Of a stretch of DNA of 64,000 bases, positions 15,725-25,307 are shown one piece after another (the first letter of the stretch is position 1; every line of letters begins with the position of its first letter). The translations under genes and the position numbers were made by a program. The stretch lies in NCBI GenBank assembly GCA_963741615.1, contig CAVUIU010000019.1, positions 248,001-312,000 of the forward strand, given 5' to 3'. The stretch is from UBA9676 sp963741615 (GTDB taxonomy: Bacteria; Actinomycetota; Actinomycetes; Streptosporangiales; Streptosporangiaceae). The notes under the pieces are model-generated. The model saw only the letters and a list, made by a program, of their open reading frames with translations, ran no database searches and was not told the DNA's origin.

Positions 15725-16957
15725 TCACGGGCGATCGGGGCGGTACTCCTGGGCGAGGCCGGCGAGCTCGTCGGCCAGGTCCGCCGCCTCCAGCCGGGCC
15801 TCGATCCGGCGCAGGTCATCGATCCGCGCCCGGGTCTCCACATGCCGCGGTGTCAGCAGTGTGCAGCAATCCTGGTCGGGGAGCTCGGACAGGGCGAGGG
15901 TGCGGATGCGGCGGGCCTCCGCCATGATCTCCACCTTGTCGCAGCCGATCAGCGGGCGCAGGATGGGCAGCCCGACGGCGTCGTCGAGTGCCGCGAGGTT
16001 GGTCAGCGTCTGGCTGCTCACCTGGCCCAGCGAGTCACCGGTCACCAGCGCGGCGCCGCCAAGCCGGCTGGCGAGCACCTCACCGGTCTTGAGCATGAGC
16101 CGGCGCTGGGCGACGATCTGCAGCCGGCTGGCCCCCGAAGACGCGAGCCGCTGCTGTGCCCTGCCGAACGCGACCACGAACAGCCGTGATCCGCCCTGGA
16201 AGCGATCCAGCTGGTGCATCAGCCCGTATGCCTTGTAGACGGACTCGGGCCCGGTCAGCGGCATGCCGGAGAAGTGCAGGAAGTCGCAGCGCAGCCCCCG
16301 GCGGATCATCCGGTAGGCGGCGACGGGTGAGTCGATCCCACCGGACATGAGGACAAGCCCCCGGCCGCTCATCCCGACCGGGAGCCCGCCCTGGCCGGGG
16401 CTGCCCTCGGTGTAGACGAACACCTCGCCCTGGTCCACCTCGACGAACAGGGCCGTGTCCGGGCGGGACAGGTTGACCGGGTAGCCGTACTCCTGCTGGA
16501 CCCGGGCGCCGATCCGGATGGCGAGCTCGGCCGATGTGACCGGGAACCGCTTGTCGCGGCGGCGGGCACGGACCGCGAACGAGCCCGTCTTGCCGGCCAT
16601 CAGGGCGACCGCCGCGCTGGTCGCGGCGTCAGGGTCCTTCGCGACGCGCACCGCCCGGCAGACGCGGGCGATGCCCATGATGTCGTGGGCACGCTCGGCG
16701 ATCTTGTCGGCCGTGAGCTCCGCGGCGGGGTCAGGCGGATCCTGCGCGACGCGGATGACGATCACGCCGTCGCGCTGCCAGAGCCGCACCTGCCCGATGT
16801 CACGGATCGCCCGGCGGATGTTCGACTGCAGCATCCGCTCGAACTGCTGCCGGTTGCCACCCTTGAGCACGATCTCGCCCAGCTTCAGCAGGACACAGGG
16901 CTCGGGGAGTGTCCCGGTGGGGTTGATGGCGCGGTCTGCCAGAGGGGTCACAGACAT
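15725..16957 (-). CDS. thiI: tRNA 4-thiouridine synthase ThiI
   Basis: ATP-dependent sulfur transfer to tRNA U8, and possibly to ThiS for thiamine. The 410-residue protein has an N-terminal ferredoxin-like/THUMP region (to ~170) and a PP-loop adenylation domain with SGGIDSPVAAY (205-215). The C-terminal rhodanese domain of the E. coli enzyme is absent. A CC pair in DQDCCTLLTPRH near residue 375 is typical of the short form. I chose ATG 16955-16957, the start matching the conserved N-terminus, over a longer open frame reaching 17098 that would overlap the peroxiredoxin gene. Confidence 0.92.
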   Translation of the reverse strand: MSVTPLADRAINPTGTLPEPCVLLKLGEIVLKGGNRQQFERMLQSNIRRAIRDIGQVRLWQRDGVIVIRVAQDPPDPAAELTADKIAERAHDIMGIARVCRAVRVAKDPDAATSAAVALMAGKTGSFAVRARRRDKRFPVTSAELAIRIGARVQQEYGYPVNLSRPDTALFVEVDQGEVFVYTEGSPGQGGLPVGMSGRGLVLMSGGIDSPVAAYRMIRRGLRCDFLHFSGMPLTGPESVYKAYGLMHQLDRFQGGSRLFVVAFGRAQQRLASSGASRLQIVAQRRLMLKTGEVLASRLGGAALVTGDSLGQVSSQTLTNLAALDDAVGLPILRPLIGCDKVEIMAEARRIRTLALSELPDQDCCTLLTPRHVETRARIDDLRRIEARLEAADLADELAGLAQEYRPDRP

Positions 16958-17018
16958 GCTCACAGTCTGCCAGGTAACGCGAGCGCGGCCAGCACGCTGC
17001 GACCGCCGGCTGCGGGAG

Positions 17019-17594
17019 CTATGAGCGCGGATGGGCGCGCAGCCAGTCCAGTACCTGCTGCGCGTGGCGGTCGGGCGGGAAGACCGGGTAGAAGACATGC
17101 TCGATGACCCCGCCCGTGACGATCATGGTGAGCCTGCGGTAGAGCGTCATCCCCGCGACGGTGAACGTGGGCAGGCCGAGCGCGTCCACCAGCGCCATCG
17201 GCTCGTCCGACAGGATCGCGAACGGCAGCTGCAGCCTGTCCACGGCCTCGGCCTGGTAGCTGCTGGACTGGCTGGACAGGCCGAACACCTGCGCCACCCC
17301 GGCGGCCAGCAGCTCGGCGTGGTGGTCGCGGAACCCGGTCGACTCCGGCGTGCAGCCGCGTGCTCCGGGAATGTCGTCCCACCCCGGCGGCAGGTCCACC
17401 CCCGGCCTGCCGGTCATCGGATAGACGTACACGACTGTCCGCCCGCTGCCGAGCGCGGCCAGCCCGACCTGCCTGCCGTCGGTGGCCGGCAGGCTCAGCG
17501 CGGGCATGGCGCGGCCCGGCAGGTGACCGGCTGCGCCGTCGTCGACCGGGACCGGCAGGTCGGCTGGCAACCGGAGCAGGTCAGGTGCGTCCAT
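17019..17594 (-). CDS. Peroxiredoxin, AhpC/TSA family, single conserved Cys
   Basis: Predicted thiol peroxidase of 191 residues. The thioredoxin fold shows VVYVYPMTGRPG and the active-site block GARGCTPESTGFRD with C81. In many relatives this block reads GCTPxSC, with a second Cys five residues on; here that position is T86, so the enzyme would work as a 1-Cys type or use another resolving thiol. ATG at 17592-17594 has GGAAGGGAG upstream. It lies 61 bp upstream of thiI on the same strand and may be cotranscribed. Confidence 0.88.
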   Translation of the reverse strand: MDAPDLLRLPADLPVPVDDGAAGHLPGRAMPALSLPATDGRQVGLAALGSGRTVVYVYPMTGRPGVDLPPGWDDIPGARGCTPESTGFRDHHAELLAAGVAQVFGLSSQSSSYQAEAVDRLQLPFAILSDEPMALVDALGLPTFTVAGMTLYRRLTMIVTGGVIEHVFYPVFPPDRHAQQVLDWLRAHPRS

Positions 17595-17695
17595 GGCGAT
17601 CTCCCTTCCGGCATCGCCGGCGACGATGCACCGCGGCCAGCCTCGCCCCGCCGGTGCTGTCAGGTCAACAGCGCGGCACGTGACAGGGTGGGGCC

Positions 17696-18553
17696 GTGGC
17701 AGACATCAGGATCAGGGACGCGACAGGCGGCGACGCCGATGCCATCGCCGCGGTGGCCATCGCGACCGGGCAGGACGAGGAGTGGGCGGGCTCGGACCCG
17801 GCGTACGTCAGGCACCTGCTCGCGCACGGCACGCTGGTGGTCGCCGAGAGCCGCGGGACGGTGACCGGGTTCGGCGCCACCGTCCCGATCGGCACCGGCC
17901 CGGCAGCCATCACCATGCTCTGCGACCTGTTCGTCAACCCCCGCTCGCACGGGCTCGGTCTCGGCCAGGCCATGCTCGCCGCACTCTGGCGCGACGGCAC
18001 CCCGCGCATGACGTTCAGCAGCCTGCATGCCCATGCGCTGCCGCTGTACGCGCGCTCGGGCCTGGATGCCTGGTGGCCGCTGCTGTACCTGGCCGGTGAC
18101 GTGAGGGCGCTGACCACCCCGGCCGGCTGGACGGTCTCGCCGGCGGCAGCCGGAGCGGTGGGCGGCCTGGAGCGGGACTGGACCGGGATCGACCGGACCA
18201 CGGATCACCAGGCCTGGGCCACCCGCCCGGGGGGCCAGCCGGTGCTCGCCGGGCGCGACGGCCAGGTGCTGGCCGCCGGCACCGTGGCCGGGGCGGGGAC
18301 CGAATACGGCGTCGTTCACCTGGCCCTGGCGCCGGCCTGCGGGGACACCGAGGCACGGGACGCGGTGCTGGCCGTGCTGGCCAGCCTCGACCCGCCCGGC
18401 GGCCGGGCGCGGGTCTGCCTGCCCGCCCCGCACCCGGCGGCCCGGCAGCTGCTCGTGGCCGGCTGGCGCAATGATGACCTGGACCTGTACATGGCGACCG
18501 AGCCGGGCCTGCTCGACCCGCGCCGGGCCGTCCCCTCCCCCGCCTTCGCCTGA
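17696..18553 (+). CDS. GNAT acetyltransferase with a degenerate second half
   Basis: A 285-residue protein with an N-terminal GNAT domain: IRIRDATGGDADAIAAVA, then FVNPRSHGLGLGQAML as the acetyl-CoA loop (about residues 80-96). The C-terminal 130 residues look like a second, degenerate GNAT-like half without the Q/RxxGxG motif. Substrate unknown. GTG at 17696 follows a G-rich stretch. It is divergent from the peroxiredoxin and 37 bp upstream of the broken GH15 gene. Confidence 0.75.
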   Translation: MADIRIRDATGGDADAIAAVAIATGQDEEWAGSDPAYVRHLLAHGTLVVAESRGTVTGFGATVPIGTGPAAITMLCDLFVNPRSHGLGLGQAMLAALWRDGTPRMTFSSLHAHALPLYARSGLDAWWPLLYLAGDVRALTTPAGWTVSPAAAGAVGGLERDWTGIDRTTDHQAWATRPGGQPVLAGRDGQVLAAGTVAGAGTEYGVVHLALAPACGDTEARDAVLAVLASLDPPGGRARVCLPAPHPAARQLLVAGWRNDDLDLYMATEPGLLDPRRAVPSPAFA

Positions 18554-18590
18554 CCGCGCGAATCCATGATCGGTGGGGTACAACGCTGGC

Positions 18591-20145
18591 ATGACTACTA
18601 TCAGTAATGGATTCGCGTCGGCCGGTGACCCCGGCTGGGACCAGCTGCACCTGGCGCCGGGCCTGGCATCGGGCACGCCCGGGGGATCCCTGTTCCCGCC
18701 GATCGGCGAGTACGGGTTCCTCTCCGACTGCGAGACCACCGCCCTGGTCGCGCCGAGCGGGAGCGTCGAATGGCTGTGCCTGCCCCGGATGGACTCACCC
18801 AGCGTGTTCGGGGCGATCCTCGACCGCGGTGCCGGGGCGTTCCGGATCGGCCCGGAAGGGGTGACCGTCCCGGCCGCCAGGCGCTACCTGCCGGGGACCA
18901 TGGTGCTGGAGACCAGTTGGGCCACGCCGACCGGGTGGCTGGTCGTGCGCGACGCGCTCCTCATGGGGCCATGGCACCACGACGACGAGCTGTCGCGAAC
19001 GCACCGCCGCACACCGACGGACTACGACGCCGATCATGTCCTGCTGCGGACCGTCCGGTGCATGGCCGGCGAGGTACAGGTGAGACTGGAGTGCGAGCCG
19101 GCGTTCGGCTACGGCCGCATCCGGGGCACCTGGGGGTACACCGACAAGGCCTATGCCCAGGGTGTCTGCCGGGCGCCCGACGACGGCATCGGGGTATGGC
19201 TCACCCTGACCACCGACATGCGGCTCGGGTTCGAGTCCGGCCGGGCGATGGCCCGCACCCTGATGCGCGAAGGCGAGACCCGATTCTGCGCCCTGTCCTG
19301 GACCGAGCATGGCTCGCCGCAAACCTACGAGGAGGCCAAACGCCGCCTCGTGTGGACGGCCCACCACTGGCAGCACTGGCTCGCCCGTGGCCGGTTCCCC
19401 GACCACCCCTGGACCCGCTACCTGCAGCGCAGCGCGCTGACCCTGAAGGGGCTCACGTTCGCGCCCTCGGGCGCGCTCGTGGCGGCGCCCACGACATCAC
19501 TGGCGGGAACCCGACTTCGGCATGTGGGAGGTGCGGGGCCCGGCCAGGCACTTCACCTATTCCAAGCTGATGTGCTGGTCGGCGGCGCAGCAGGGGGCAC
19601 AGGCGGCGCTCGCCAGGGGCGAGCACGAGCTGGCGAAGATCTGGCTGGCCGAGGCGGACACGGTCAGCGAGGACATCCTGACCCACGGGGTGGACGAGCG
19701 CGGGGTGTTCACGCAGCACTACGGCACCACGGCGCTCGACGCGTCGCTGCTGCTGCCGATGACCGGCTTCCTGCCGCACGACGATCACCGGGTGCGGTCC
19801 ACGGTCCTGGCCATCGCCGACGAGCTCACCGTCAACGGCCTCGTCCTGCGGTACCGCACCGAGCAGGTCAACGACGGGCTGCCACACGCCGAAGGCTCGT
19901 TCACGATCTGCTCGTTCCTGCTGGTGTCCGCGTTGTGCGAGATCGGGGAGAGCGAGCGTGCCCATCAGCTGTGCGAGAAGCTGCTCTCCCTGGCCAGCCC
20001 GCTCGACCTGTACGCGGAGGAGATCGACCCGCAGACCGGGCGCCACCTCGGCAACTTCCCGCAGGCGTTCACCCACCTGGCGCTGATCAACGCCGTCATC
20101 CACGTCATCCGGGCCACCCGGCGCTGGTCACCCCCGGAAGGCTAG
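18591..20145 (+). pseudogene. GH15 glucoamylase/trehalase-like gene with internal deletion and frameshift
   Basis: The 5' part (18591-19500) encodes a GH15 N-terminus: IGEYGFLSDCETTALVAPSGS and LCLPRMDSPSVFGAILDR, ending with GALVAAPTTSL. The 3' part resumes one base out of frame at 19501 (WREPDFGMWEVRG) and runs to 20145, ending with EIDPQTGRHLGNFPQAFTH. Relatives of ~640 residues have about 125 more residues here, including the WDYRY-W-RD segment of the catalytic barrel, which is nowhere in the window. So roughly 375 bp are missing and the frame is shifted. It could be a genuine deletion or an assembly collapse. TACAAC lies 6 nt before the ATG. Confidence 0.85.
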
Positions 20146-20156
20146 GGTCCCGGCCG

Positions 20157-21725
20157 CTACTGGCGGGCCAGGTTGGCGCCGCCGCGCAGCACGAACTTCT
20201 GGATCTTGCCGGTGGCGGTCTTGGGCAGCTCGGGGACGAACGTCACCCCGTGCGGCGCCTTGAAGTGCGCGAGCCGGTCCCGGACGAACCCGATGAGCTC
20301 CTCCTCGCTCACCTGCGCCCCGTCGCGCAGCACCACGTAGGCGTACGGCGCCTCGCCCCACTTCTGGTGCGGCAGGCCCACGATCGCCACCTCCACGACG
20401 GCCGGGTGGCGCAGCAGCACGCCCTCCACCTCCACCGAGGAGATGTTCTCCCCGCCGCTGATGATCACATCCTTGATCCGGTCGCGGATCTCGATGTAAC
20501 CGTCGGGGTGCACCACGGCCGCGTCGCCGGTGTGGAACCAGCCGTCGCCCATCGCCCGCTCGGTCGCGTCGGGGTCGCGGTAGTAGCCGTCCATGACCGC
20601 GTTGCCGCGGGCGACGATCTCTCCCATCGACTTGCCGTCGGCCGTCACCTCCTGCCCCTCCTCGTCCACCACCCGCAGCTCGCCCGAGGTGAGCAGCTCG
20701 ACCCCGGTGCGGGCCTTCACCACCGCACGGTCGGCGGGCGACAGTTCCGCGTGCTCGGGGAGCGGGGCGCAGACGGTGATGAACGGGGAGGTCTCGGTGA
20801 GGCCGTAGACCTGGGTGATCTCCCAGCCAAGGTCCCCTTCCATCCGCTCGATGGTGGCCGCCGCGGGCGGGGCGCCCGCGGCCACCACCCGCACGCCAGG
20901 CGGCACCTCGCCCCGCACCTCCGGCGTGGCGTTCGCCAGCGCGATCAGCACCGTGGGCGCGGCGCACAGCGAACCCACATGCTCGTCGCGGATCAGCCCG
21001 AACACCGTGGCCGGGTCAACCTTGCGCAGGCAGACGTGCACCCCGGCGGCGGCGGTGACCGTCCAGGTGTAGGTCCAGCCGTTGGCGTGGAACATCGGCA
21101 GGGTCCACAGGTACCGCTCTCCCACCCCGATCGGCAGGTGCACCATGGTGCCGATGGTGTTGAGCGCCGCGTTGCGGTGGGTGATCATGACGCCCTTCGG
21201 GCGGGCGGTGGTGCCGCTGGTGTAGTTGATCGTGAGCAGGTCACGCTCGCCGATCTCGGGCCGCGTGAAGTCGGGGGAGGCACCGGCGATCGCCGCCTCG
21301 TAGTCGGTCCAGCCATCCCTGGCGCCCTCGAACGCCACGAAGTGGCGCACCTCCGGCAGCTGGTCGCGGACCTTGTCCAGCGCGTCCAGGTAGTCGGAAT
21401 CGGCGCAGACCACCGAGGCGCCGCAGTGGTTGACGATGTAGACGAAATCCTCGGCGGTGAGCCGGTAGTTGATCGGCACCAGCACCGCGCCGATCTGCGG
21501 CACCGCGTAGAACGACTCCAGCTGCGCATGGGTGTTGGGCGCGATGGTCGCGACCCGGTCTCCCGGGGCCACGCCCAGCTCCTGCAGCGCGGTTGACCAC
21601 CGGTCGCAGCGGTCGAAGAACTGCTCGTAGGTCAGCCGCAGCCCGCCGTCCACCACTCCCTCCCGGTGACCGTGCAGGCGGCGGGTCCGGCGGGCGAACT
21701 CCAGCGGGGTGAGCGGCACTTCCAT
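20157..21725 (-). CDS. Acyl-CoA synthetase, AMP-binding (FadD-like)
   Basis: Predicted acyl-CoA ligase of 522 residues; acyl length unknown. The AMP-binding signature INYTSGTTARPKGVMITHRN, the VYGLTETSP adenine motif, GWFHTGDAAV and the hinge region RIKDVIISGGENISS are in order, and the catalytic Lys lies in PKTATGKIQKF near the C-terminus. The start MEVPLTPLEF (ATG 21723-21725) has GGAGGT just upstream; the open frame extends further but without support. It is convergent with the GH15 remnant, 11 bp apart. This class often serves medium-chain fatty acid activation. Confidence 0.9.
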   Translation of the reverse strand: MEVPLTPLEFARRTRRLHGHREGVVDGGLRLTYEQFFDRCDRWSTALQELGVAPGDRVATIAPNTHAQLESFYAVPQIGAVLVPINYRLTAEDFVYIVNHCGASVVCADSDYLDALDKVRDQLPEVRHFVAFEGARDGWTDYEAAIAGASPDFTRPEIGERDLLTINYTSGTTARPKGVMITHRNAALNTIGTMVHLPIGVGERYLWTLPMFHANGWTYTWTVTAAAGVHVCLRKVDPATVFGLIRDEHVGSLCAAPTVLIALANATPEVRGEVPPGVRVVAAGAPPAAATIERMEGDLGWEITQVYGLTETSPFITVCAPLPEHAELSPADRAVVKARTGVELLTSGELRVVDEEGQEVTADGKSMGEIVARGNAVMDGYYRDPDATERAMGDGWFHTGDAAVVHPDGYIEIRDRIKDVIISGGENISSVEVEGVLLRHPAVVEVAIVGLPHQKWGEAPYAYVVLRDGAQVSEEELIGFVRDRLAHFKAPHGVTFVPELPKTATGKIQKFVLRGGANLARQ

Positions 21726-21843
21726 GGCATACCTCCGCCAGGTGCGGTACAGGATGGCCCGGTACGGCAGGCCGTATGCCGAACGTAATACCCCGTCAGC
21801 CATGGTGGGAGGGCCCAACGGCCCGGTTGCGCGGGACCGCCGG

Positions 21844-22632
21844 TCAGCCGCCACGCACAGCGGCCAGGATGCGGGTCTCGCCGTGCTGCCAGATGATCCC
21901 GACCTCGGTGAACCCCGCCACGCCCAGGGCGTCGGCGTGCTGCGCCAGCAGGAGCGACTCCGACCCGTGGTGATCCTCGCTCAGCCGCCGCCGGCTGCGC
22001 TCCGCGGCCGGGCCGGCCAGCGCGGGGTCGGCCGTCGCCGCCCGCCACCAGGCTTTCCAGTCCTCCTGGCTGCCCGCGCCTGCCCGTTCCTCCCGGCGCG
22101 CTGTCAGCGCCCGGTCCAGCCGGGCCAGCGCCGGCGCCGCCGTCTCGTCCTCGGTGAAATGATCGCCGTTGAGCAGCAGCCCGCCCGGGCGCAGCACCGT
22201 GGCGAGCTCGGCGTACATGGCGCGCAGCGCGGGCACCGGCAGCCAGTGCAGCGCGGTCGTGCTCACCGCGGCATCCGCCTGCCGGTCCAGGCCAAGCTCG
22301 CCCGGCCAGCCCGCCATCCGCAGATCGAGGTCCACCAGGCGCAGCCCGGCCCGGCCGCCGTAGGCGGACCGGCCGAGGGCCAGCAGCAGCGGGTCGGAGT
22401 CGATCGCCACCACGGCCGCCGCGGGAATCCGGTCCAGCAGCCGCACCGCGAGCGACCCCGGCCCGCAGCCGAGATCGAGCACGAGCGGATCGGGCCGCCC
22501 GGTCCCCGCTTCGACCGCGTCGATGAGCGCGGTGAAGCGTTCCTCGCGGTCCGGCAGATGCCCCTGCTGCTGCGCATCCCAGCGATCGATCCAGCGCCGC
22601 GCCAGGGCCGGGTCGAGGCCGGTCACGCCCAT
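21844..22632 (-). CDS. Class I SAM-dependent methyltransferase
   Basis: A 262-residue Rossmann methyltransferase. SAM motif I is VLDLGCGPGSLAVRLL (about 51-66), the acidic ribose-binding end of strand 2 is VVAIDSDPLLL, and the motif IV region is AAVSTTALHWLP. The ALHWLP feature is common in trans-aconitate and small-molecule methyltransferases. Substrate unknown. The ATG at 22630-22632 follows GGGGG. It lies 40 bp downstream of the phosphofructokinase-gene side but on the same strand as pfkA, which is upstream in transcription. Confidence 0.85.
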   Translation of the reverse strand: MGVTGLDPALARRWIDRWDAQQQGHLPDREERFTALIDAVEAGTGRPDPLVLDLGCGPGSLAVRLLDRIPAAAVVAIDSDPLLLALGRSAYGGRAGLRLVDLDLRMAGWPGELGLDRQADAAVSTTALHWLPVPALRAMYAELATVLRPGGLLLNGDHFTEDETAAPALARLDRALTARREERAGAGSQEDWKAWWRAATADPALAGPAAERSRRRLSEDHHGSESLLLAQHADALGVAGFTEVGIIWQHGETRILAAVRGG

Positions 22633-22672
22633 CCCCCGGTCATGGCCGGCTGCCTCCCGCGCGTCGGCACCG

Positions 22673-23716
22673 TCAGCCGAAGAAGACCTCGACCTCGGCG
22701 TAACGCTCCGGCGGGACGAGCTTGAGCTCCCGGGTCGCCTCGGCCATCGGGACCCGGTCGATCTGCGTCCCGTGCAGCGCCACCATGATGCCGAAGGCCC
22801 CGTCGTGCACCGCGTCGATGGCGTGGATGCCGAACCGGGATGCCAGCACCCGGTCGAACGCGGTCGGGGTGCCGCCCCGCTGGATGTGCCCGAGCACCGT
22901 GCAGCGGGCCTCCTTGCCGGTCCGCTTCTCGATCTCGCCGGCCAGCTGCTGCCCGATCCCGCCCAGCCGGACGTGGCCGAACGAGTCCAGCCGCTGGTCC
23001 GACAGCGCGAGATCGTCCTCAGCCGGCCGCGCGCCCTCGGCCACCACCACGATCGGCGCGTACCGCGTCCGGAACCGGTGCTGCACGTACTCGCACACCT
23101 TGTCCATGCTGAACGGCTTCTCGGGGATGAGGATCACGTTCGCCCCGCCGGCCAGCCCGGCGTGCAGCGCGATCCAGCCCGCGTGCCTGCCCATCACCTC
23201 GACGATGAGCGCCCGGTGATGGCTCTCGGCCGTGGTGTGCAGCCGGTCGATGGCCTCCATCGCGATGTTGACGGCGGTGTCGAACCCGAACGTGTAGTCC
23301 GTCGCGCCCAGGTCGTTGTCGATCGTCTTGGGCACCCCGACGATGGCGACGCCCCGCTCGTGCAGGGCCGTGGCCGCCCCGAGCGTGTCCTCCCCGCCGA
23401 TCGCGACCAGCGCGTCCACGCCGAGGCCGGCCAGGTTGGCCCTGATGCGGTCGATGCCGGATTGCCCGCCGGCGGACGCGCTCTCGGCCAGCGGGTTGGT
23501 GCGCGAGGTGCCGAGGATCGTCCCCCCGCGCGGCAGGATCCCCCGGACGGCCTGCACGTCGAGCGGGATCGTGTCGCTTTCCAGCGGCCCCCGCCACCCG
23601 TCACGGAAACCGGTGAACTCGTACCCGTACTCCTGCGTCCCCCGCCGGACCAGCGCGCGGATCACCGCGTTCAGTCCGGGGCAGTCGCCACCTCCGGTCA
23701 GCACTCCCACTCGCAT
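22673..23716 (-). CDS. pfkA: 6-phosphofructokinase with pyrophosphate-type active site
   Basis: PfkA-family enzyme of 347 residues phosphorylating fructose 6-phosphate. GGGDCPGLNAVIR is the N-terminal phosphate loop and TIDND holds the catalytic base D133. Two positions that set the phosphoryl donor are informative. The position equal to E. coli Gly104 is D110 (GGEDT), and Gly124 is K130 (PKTIDND). Asp plus Lys is the combination known for PPi-dependent enzymes such as that of Amycolatopsis methanolica. So I predict PPi rather than ATP as donor. ATG at 23714-23716 has TAATGT 7 nt upstream; divergent from glpK. Confidence 0.92.
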   Translation of the reverse strand: MRVGVLTGGGDCPGLNAVIRALVRRGTQEYGYEFTGFRDGWRGPLESDTIPLDVQAVRGILPRGGTILGTSRTNPLAESASAGGQSGIDRIRANLAGLGVDALVAIGGEDTLGAATALHERGVAIVGVPKTIDNDLGATDYTFGFDTAVNIAMEAIDRLHTTAESHHRALIVEVMGRHAGWIALHAGLAGGANVILIPEKPFSMDKVCEYVQHRFRTRYAPIVVVAEGARPAEDDLALSDQRLDSFGHVRLGGIGQQLAGEIEKRTGKEARCTVLGHIQRGGTPTAFDRVLASRFGIHAIDAVHDGAFGIMVALHGTQIDRVPMAEATRELKLVPPERYAEVEVFFG

Positions 23717-23723
23717 AGGAGCA

Positions 23724-23729
23724 ACATTA
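23724..23729 (-). promoter_or_regulatory. -10 hexamer TAATGT, leaderless pfkA start
   Basis: Reads TAATGT on the minus strand, 7 nt from the pfkA ATG, inside the 19-bp space separating pfkA and glpK starts. Confidence 0.6.
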
Positions 23730-23735
23730 GACCCC

Positions 23736-25241
23736 ATGAGTGTCCTCGCCATTGACGCCGGTACAACTGGAGTCACCGCGCTGGTGATCCGGCCGGACGG
23801 CACCGTCGCCAGCCGCGGCTACCGCGAGTTCGGCCAGCACTATCCGCAGCCCGGCTGGGTCGAGCATGTCCCCGAGGAGATCTGGCAGGCCACCCTCGCC
23901 GCGTGCCGCCAGGCCCTGGACGCGGTGGGCCCCGGCAGCCCGGCCAGCCCGGCGCCGCCGGTCACCTGCCTCGGCATCACCAACCAGCGGGAGACCGCGG
24001 TGATCTGGGACCGGGTGGGCCTGGCCGCGCCACGGCCGGCCATCGTCTGGCAGGACCGGCGGACCGCCCGGATCTGTGACGGCCTGCGCGCCGCGGGCCA
24101 CGAGGAGCGGGTCACCGAGCTGACCGGGCTGCGGCTGGACCCGTACTTCACAGCCACCAAGATCACCTGGCTGGCCGACCAGGAGCCGGCCGTCTGGGCG
24201 GGCCTGGCCGACGGCTCGCTGGCCGTCGGCACGGTGGACTCCTACCTCATCGCGCGGCTCACCGGCGGGCGCCGCCACGTGACCGACGCCTCCAACGCGT
24301 CCCGCACGCTCCTGTTCGACATCGGGGCGGGGCGGTGGTCGGCGGAGCTGTGCGACCTGCTGCGGGTGCCGCAGCGGGCGCTGCCCGAGGTGGTGCCCTC
24401 CACCGGGGTCATCGGCCGCACCGACCCGGCCGCGTTCGACGGCCTGGACCTGCCCGTCGCCGGGATCGCCGGCGACCAGCAGGCGGCACTGTTCGGGCAG
24501 GCGTGCTTCGCCCCCGGCGACGCCAAGTGCACCTACGGGACCGGGTCGTTCGTCCTGGCCAACACCGGCTCCTCGATCGCCCGCCCGCCCGGCGGCCTGG
24601 TGTCCACGGTCGCCTGGATGGACGGATCCGGTGCGTTCACCTACGCCCTGGAGGGGTCGGTCTTCGTGACGGGGGCCGCGGTGCAGTGGCTGCGCGACGG
24701 GCTCGGCGTGATCAGCGACGCGGCGCAGAGCGAGGAGCTGGCGGGCAGCGTGCCCGACTCCGGCGGGGTCGTGTTCGTGCCGGCCCTGACCGGGCTCGGC
24801 GCGCCGCACTGGGATCCCGACGCGCGGGGGGCGGTGTTCGGCATCACCAGGGGGACCGGCCGGGCGCATCTGGTGAGGGCCACGCTGGAGGCGATCACGT
24901 TCGAGGTGAGGGACGTGTACGACGCGATGGCCGCGGGGCAGGTCGGCGGTGCCCGCGCGCTGCGGGTGGATGGCGGCGGGGCCGCGAACGACCTGCTCAT
25001 GCAGATGCAGGCCGACGAGCTTCAGGTGCCGGTGGAGCGGCCCGCGGTCGGCGAGACAACCGCCCTGGGCGCGGCGTTCCTGGCCGGGCTGGGCACCGGG
25101 GTGTGGTCATCGCTGGCGGAGATCGCCGCGACCTGGCGGCTGGACCGCCGGTTCGAGCCGCGGGCACGCGACGACACCGGTCATGCCCGGTGGCGCCGGG
25201 CGGTCGAGCGGTCCAGGGGCTGGGCCCGCGAGGGCACCTGA
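23736..25241 (+). CDS. glpK: Glycerol kinase
   Basis: ATP-dependent phosphorylation of glycerol to glycerol 3-phosphate. The 501-residue FGGY-family protein has the phosphate-1 loop IDAGTTGVTAL near the N-terminus, the substrate motif GITNQRETAVIWDR, QDRRTA, YFTATKITWL, GDQQAALFGQ with the catalytic Asp, KCTYGTGSFVL and the C-terminal LRVDGGGAANDLLMQMQAD. ATG 23736 has AGGAG about 14 nt upstream. Start codons of glpK and pfkA are only 19 bp apart, so the divergent promoters must overlap. Confidence 0.95.
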   Translation: MSVLAIDAGTTGVTALVIRPDGTVASRGYREFGQHYPQPGWVEHVPEEIWQATLAACRQALDAVGPGSPASPAPPVTCLGITNQRETAVIWDRVGLAAPRPAIVWQDRRTARICDGLRAAGHEERVTELTGLRLDPYFTATKITWLADQEPAVWAGLADGSLAVGTVDSYLIARLTGGRRHVTDASNASRTLLFDIGAGRWSAELCDLLRVPQRALPEVVPSTGVIGRTDPAAFDGLDLPVAGIAGDQQAALFGQACFAPGDAKCTYGTGSFVLANTGSSIARPPGGLVSTVAWMDGSGAFTYALEGSVFVTGAAVQWLRDGLGVISDAAQSEELAGSVPDSGGVVFVPALTGLGAPHWDPDARGAVFGITRGTGRAHLVRATLEAITFEVRDVYDAMAAGQVGGARALRVDGGGAANDLLMQMQADELQVPVERPAVGETTALGAAFLAGLGTGVWSSLAEIAATWRLDRRFEPRARDDTGHARWRRAVERSRGWAREGT

Positions 25242-25307
25242 TCACGGCGCCGGCCTGCGTGCTCCGGGCTGCGTGCGGGACGGCCGGCCGCCATGAGCCC
25301 GCCCGGC

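Noticed and set aside
19430..21596. Reading the GH15 gene as one 1000-residue protein
   Set aside because: After 19500 the frame becomes Arg/Gly/His-rich antisense sequence of the acyl-CoA ligase gene; the true continuation is in another frame.
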